From assembly GCF_013359905.1 (NCBI RefSeq), contig NZ_JABMCC010000112.1, forward strand, positions 124,001 through 188,000: a stretch of DNA of 64,000 nt, read 5' to 3'. Source of the stretch: Paenibacillus taichungensis. GTDB lineage: Bacteria > Bacillota > Bacilli > Paenibacillales > Paenibacillaceae. Shown piece after piece: positions 63,189 through 64,000 of the stretch; position 1 is the stretch's first letter, and each line of letters begins with the position of its first letter. The notes beneath the pieces are model-generated. The model ran no database searches, was not told where the DNA came from, and saw only the letters and a program-made list of their open reading frames with translations. Both the position numbers and the translations under genes were made by a program.

Positions 63189-64000
63189 TGAAAAGGGCTA
63201 AAAATTTATATTCGTATTACATGGTATTTCCGGCACTACTCATCTACTCTATCTTTTTTGTTATTCCAGCAATTGCTGCTTTCTACTACTCCTTTACGGA
63301 TTGGCGTCTGGATCGAATTGATCTGAAGTTTATCGGATGGGACAATTTCGAGAAAATTTTCTCAGACAAAACGCTTATTTTGGCGCTTAAAAATACGGCA
63401 ATTTTTGCCGTTGTTACGGTTGCTGGCAAAAATATTATTGGTCTGCTATTAGCCGTGGCCCTAAATATGAGATTAAAAACGAAGAACCTGCTGCGCGCAA
63501 TTTTCTACTCCCCTTCCATACTGAGCATTCTGGTCATCAGCATCTTGTTCACACCAATGCTACGTACAGAAGGTACAATCAATCGTGTATTGGAAGCAGT
63601 CGGATTACATTCGTTGAGCCAGGCTTGGTTGACCAATCCTTCCCTTGTCATCTGGACGATTGCCATCGTATCCATCTGGCAAAGCGCCGGATTCCAAATG
63701 GCCATCTATCTGGCTGGTTTACAATCCATTTCTCAAGAATACTATGAAGCCGCTACGATTGATGGAGCAAGCTCCTGGAAAAGTTTTTTCAAAATTACAC
63801 TGCCCCTTTTGCTGCCAGCCATCAATATCAATCTGATGTTGACGCTGATTGGTGGGCTTAAAGTATTCTCGGAAGTGTATGTCATGACTGGCGGAGGTCC
63901 AGGCAACGCTTCACAAGTTGTGGGAACAATTATTCTCCGCTCCTTCGGCGAAGGAAACTGGGGACTTGGTACCGCAGTCAACACACTTCTGTTTGTGGCG
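63189..64000 (+). CDS. Sugar ABC transporter permease (partial, runs off window)
   Basis: The first 270 residues of a MalF/UgpA-type permease; the stop lies beyond the window. GGAGTGTG precedes the ATG. Hydrophobic helices are visible, and the EAA loop reads Y-Y-E-A-A-T-I-D-G-A-S-S-W-K-S-F near residue 190, followed by F-S-E-V-Y-V-M-T-G-G-G-P, a conserved permease segment. It pairs with the binding lipoprotein just upstream; a second permease gene is expected next. Confidence 0.92.

Overview
The window looks like chromosome of a spore-forming, soil- or plant-associated Firmicute, most likely Paenibacillus. The evidence is moderate GC, strong AGGAGG-type ribosome binding sites with frequent TTG starts, LplB/YesM/YesN-type sugar modules, CcpA (cre) and Fur sites, a barnase/barstar pair and a sigma-K-like sporulation promoter. 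I see no rRNA, tRNA, CRISPR array, phage or intact insertion sequence.

Layout. 1-6.6 kb: a minus-strand mannoside locus (AraC regulator, long mannose-6-phosphate isomerase-like protein, ROK kinase, GH38 glycosidase). 6.6-12 kb: an iron block with three Fur boxes: a siderophore-binding lipoprotein, an AraC regulator fused to a siderophore-binding domain, and an operon of an NtaA/EmoA-type flavin monooxygenase plus a second binding lipoprotein. No iron permease or ATPase lies nearby. 12-19 kb: DUF3888 protein, two decayed genes, an APH-like kinase, a LysR/DapA-like pair, an Eis-type acetyltransferase and barnase/barstar. 19-27 kb: a secreted modular GH26 mannanase, an SDR with TetR, a 42-residue protein, and a TetR/MMPL exporter pair.

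27-36.5 kb: a cre-controlled glycan operon (two permeases, binding protein, DUF4091 hydrolase, GH29 fucosidase) preceded by a membrane AraC sensor. 36.6-40 kb: SDR/TetR pair, a tandem pair of unknown proteins behind a sigma-K-like promoter, and a two-repeat helical protein. 40-46 kb: a complete ribose operon, rbsRKDACB. 46-48.5 kb: a Fur-controlled DHA2 exporter and a MaoC hydratase. 48.6-51.5 kb: a rifamycin phosphotransferase whose promoter is crossed by a convergent antisense unit with its own promoter and terminator. 51.6-58 kb: a two-component system, YbjQ, MepB, EamA, a serine hydrolase and a GNAT. 58.3-64 kb: a YesM/YesN pair divergent from a sugar transporter that runs off the window.

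Taken together the region is accessory metabolism: polysaccharide breakdown (mannan, fucosides, mannosides), uptake of the resulting sugars and ribose, iron capture under Fur, and antibiotic or toxin defence. The most unusual features are the convergent promoter module at the rifamycin phosphotransferase gene, the Fur-controlled chelate monooxygenase with its own binding protein, the sigma-K-like tandem gene pair, and a barnase that carries a lipobox.
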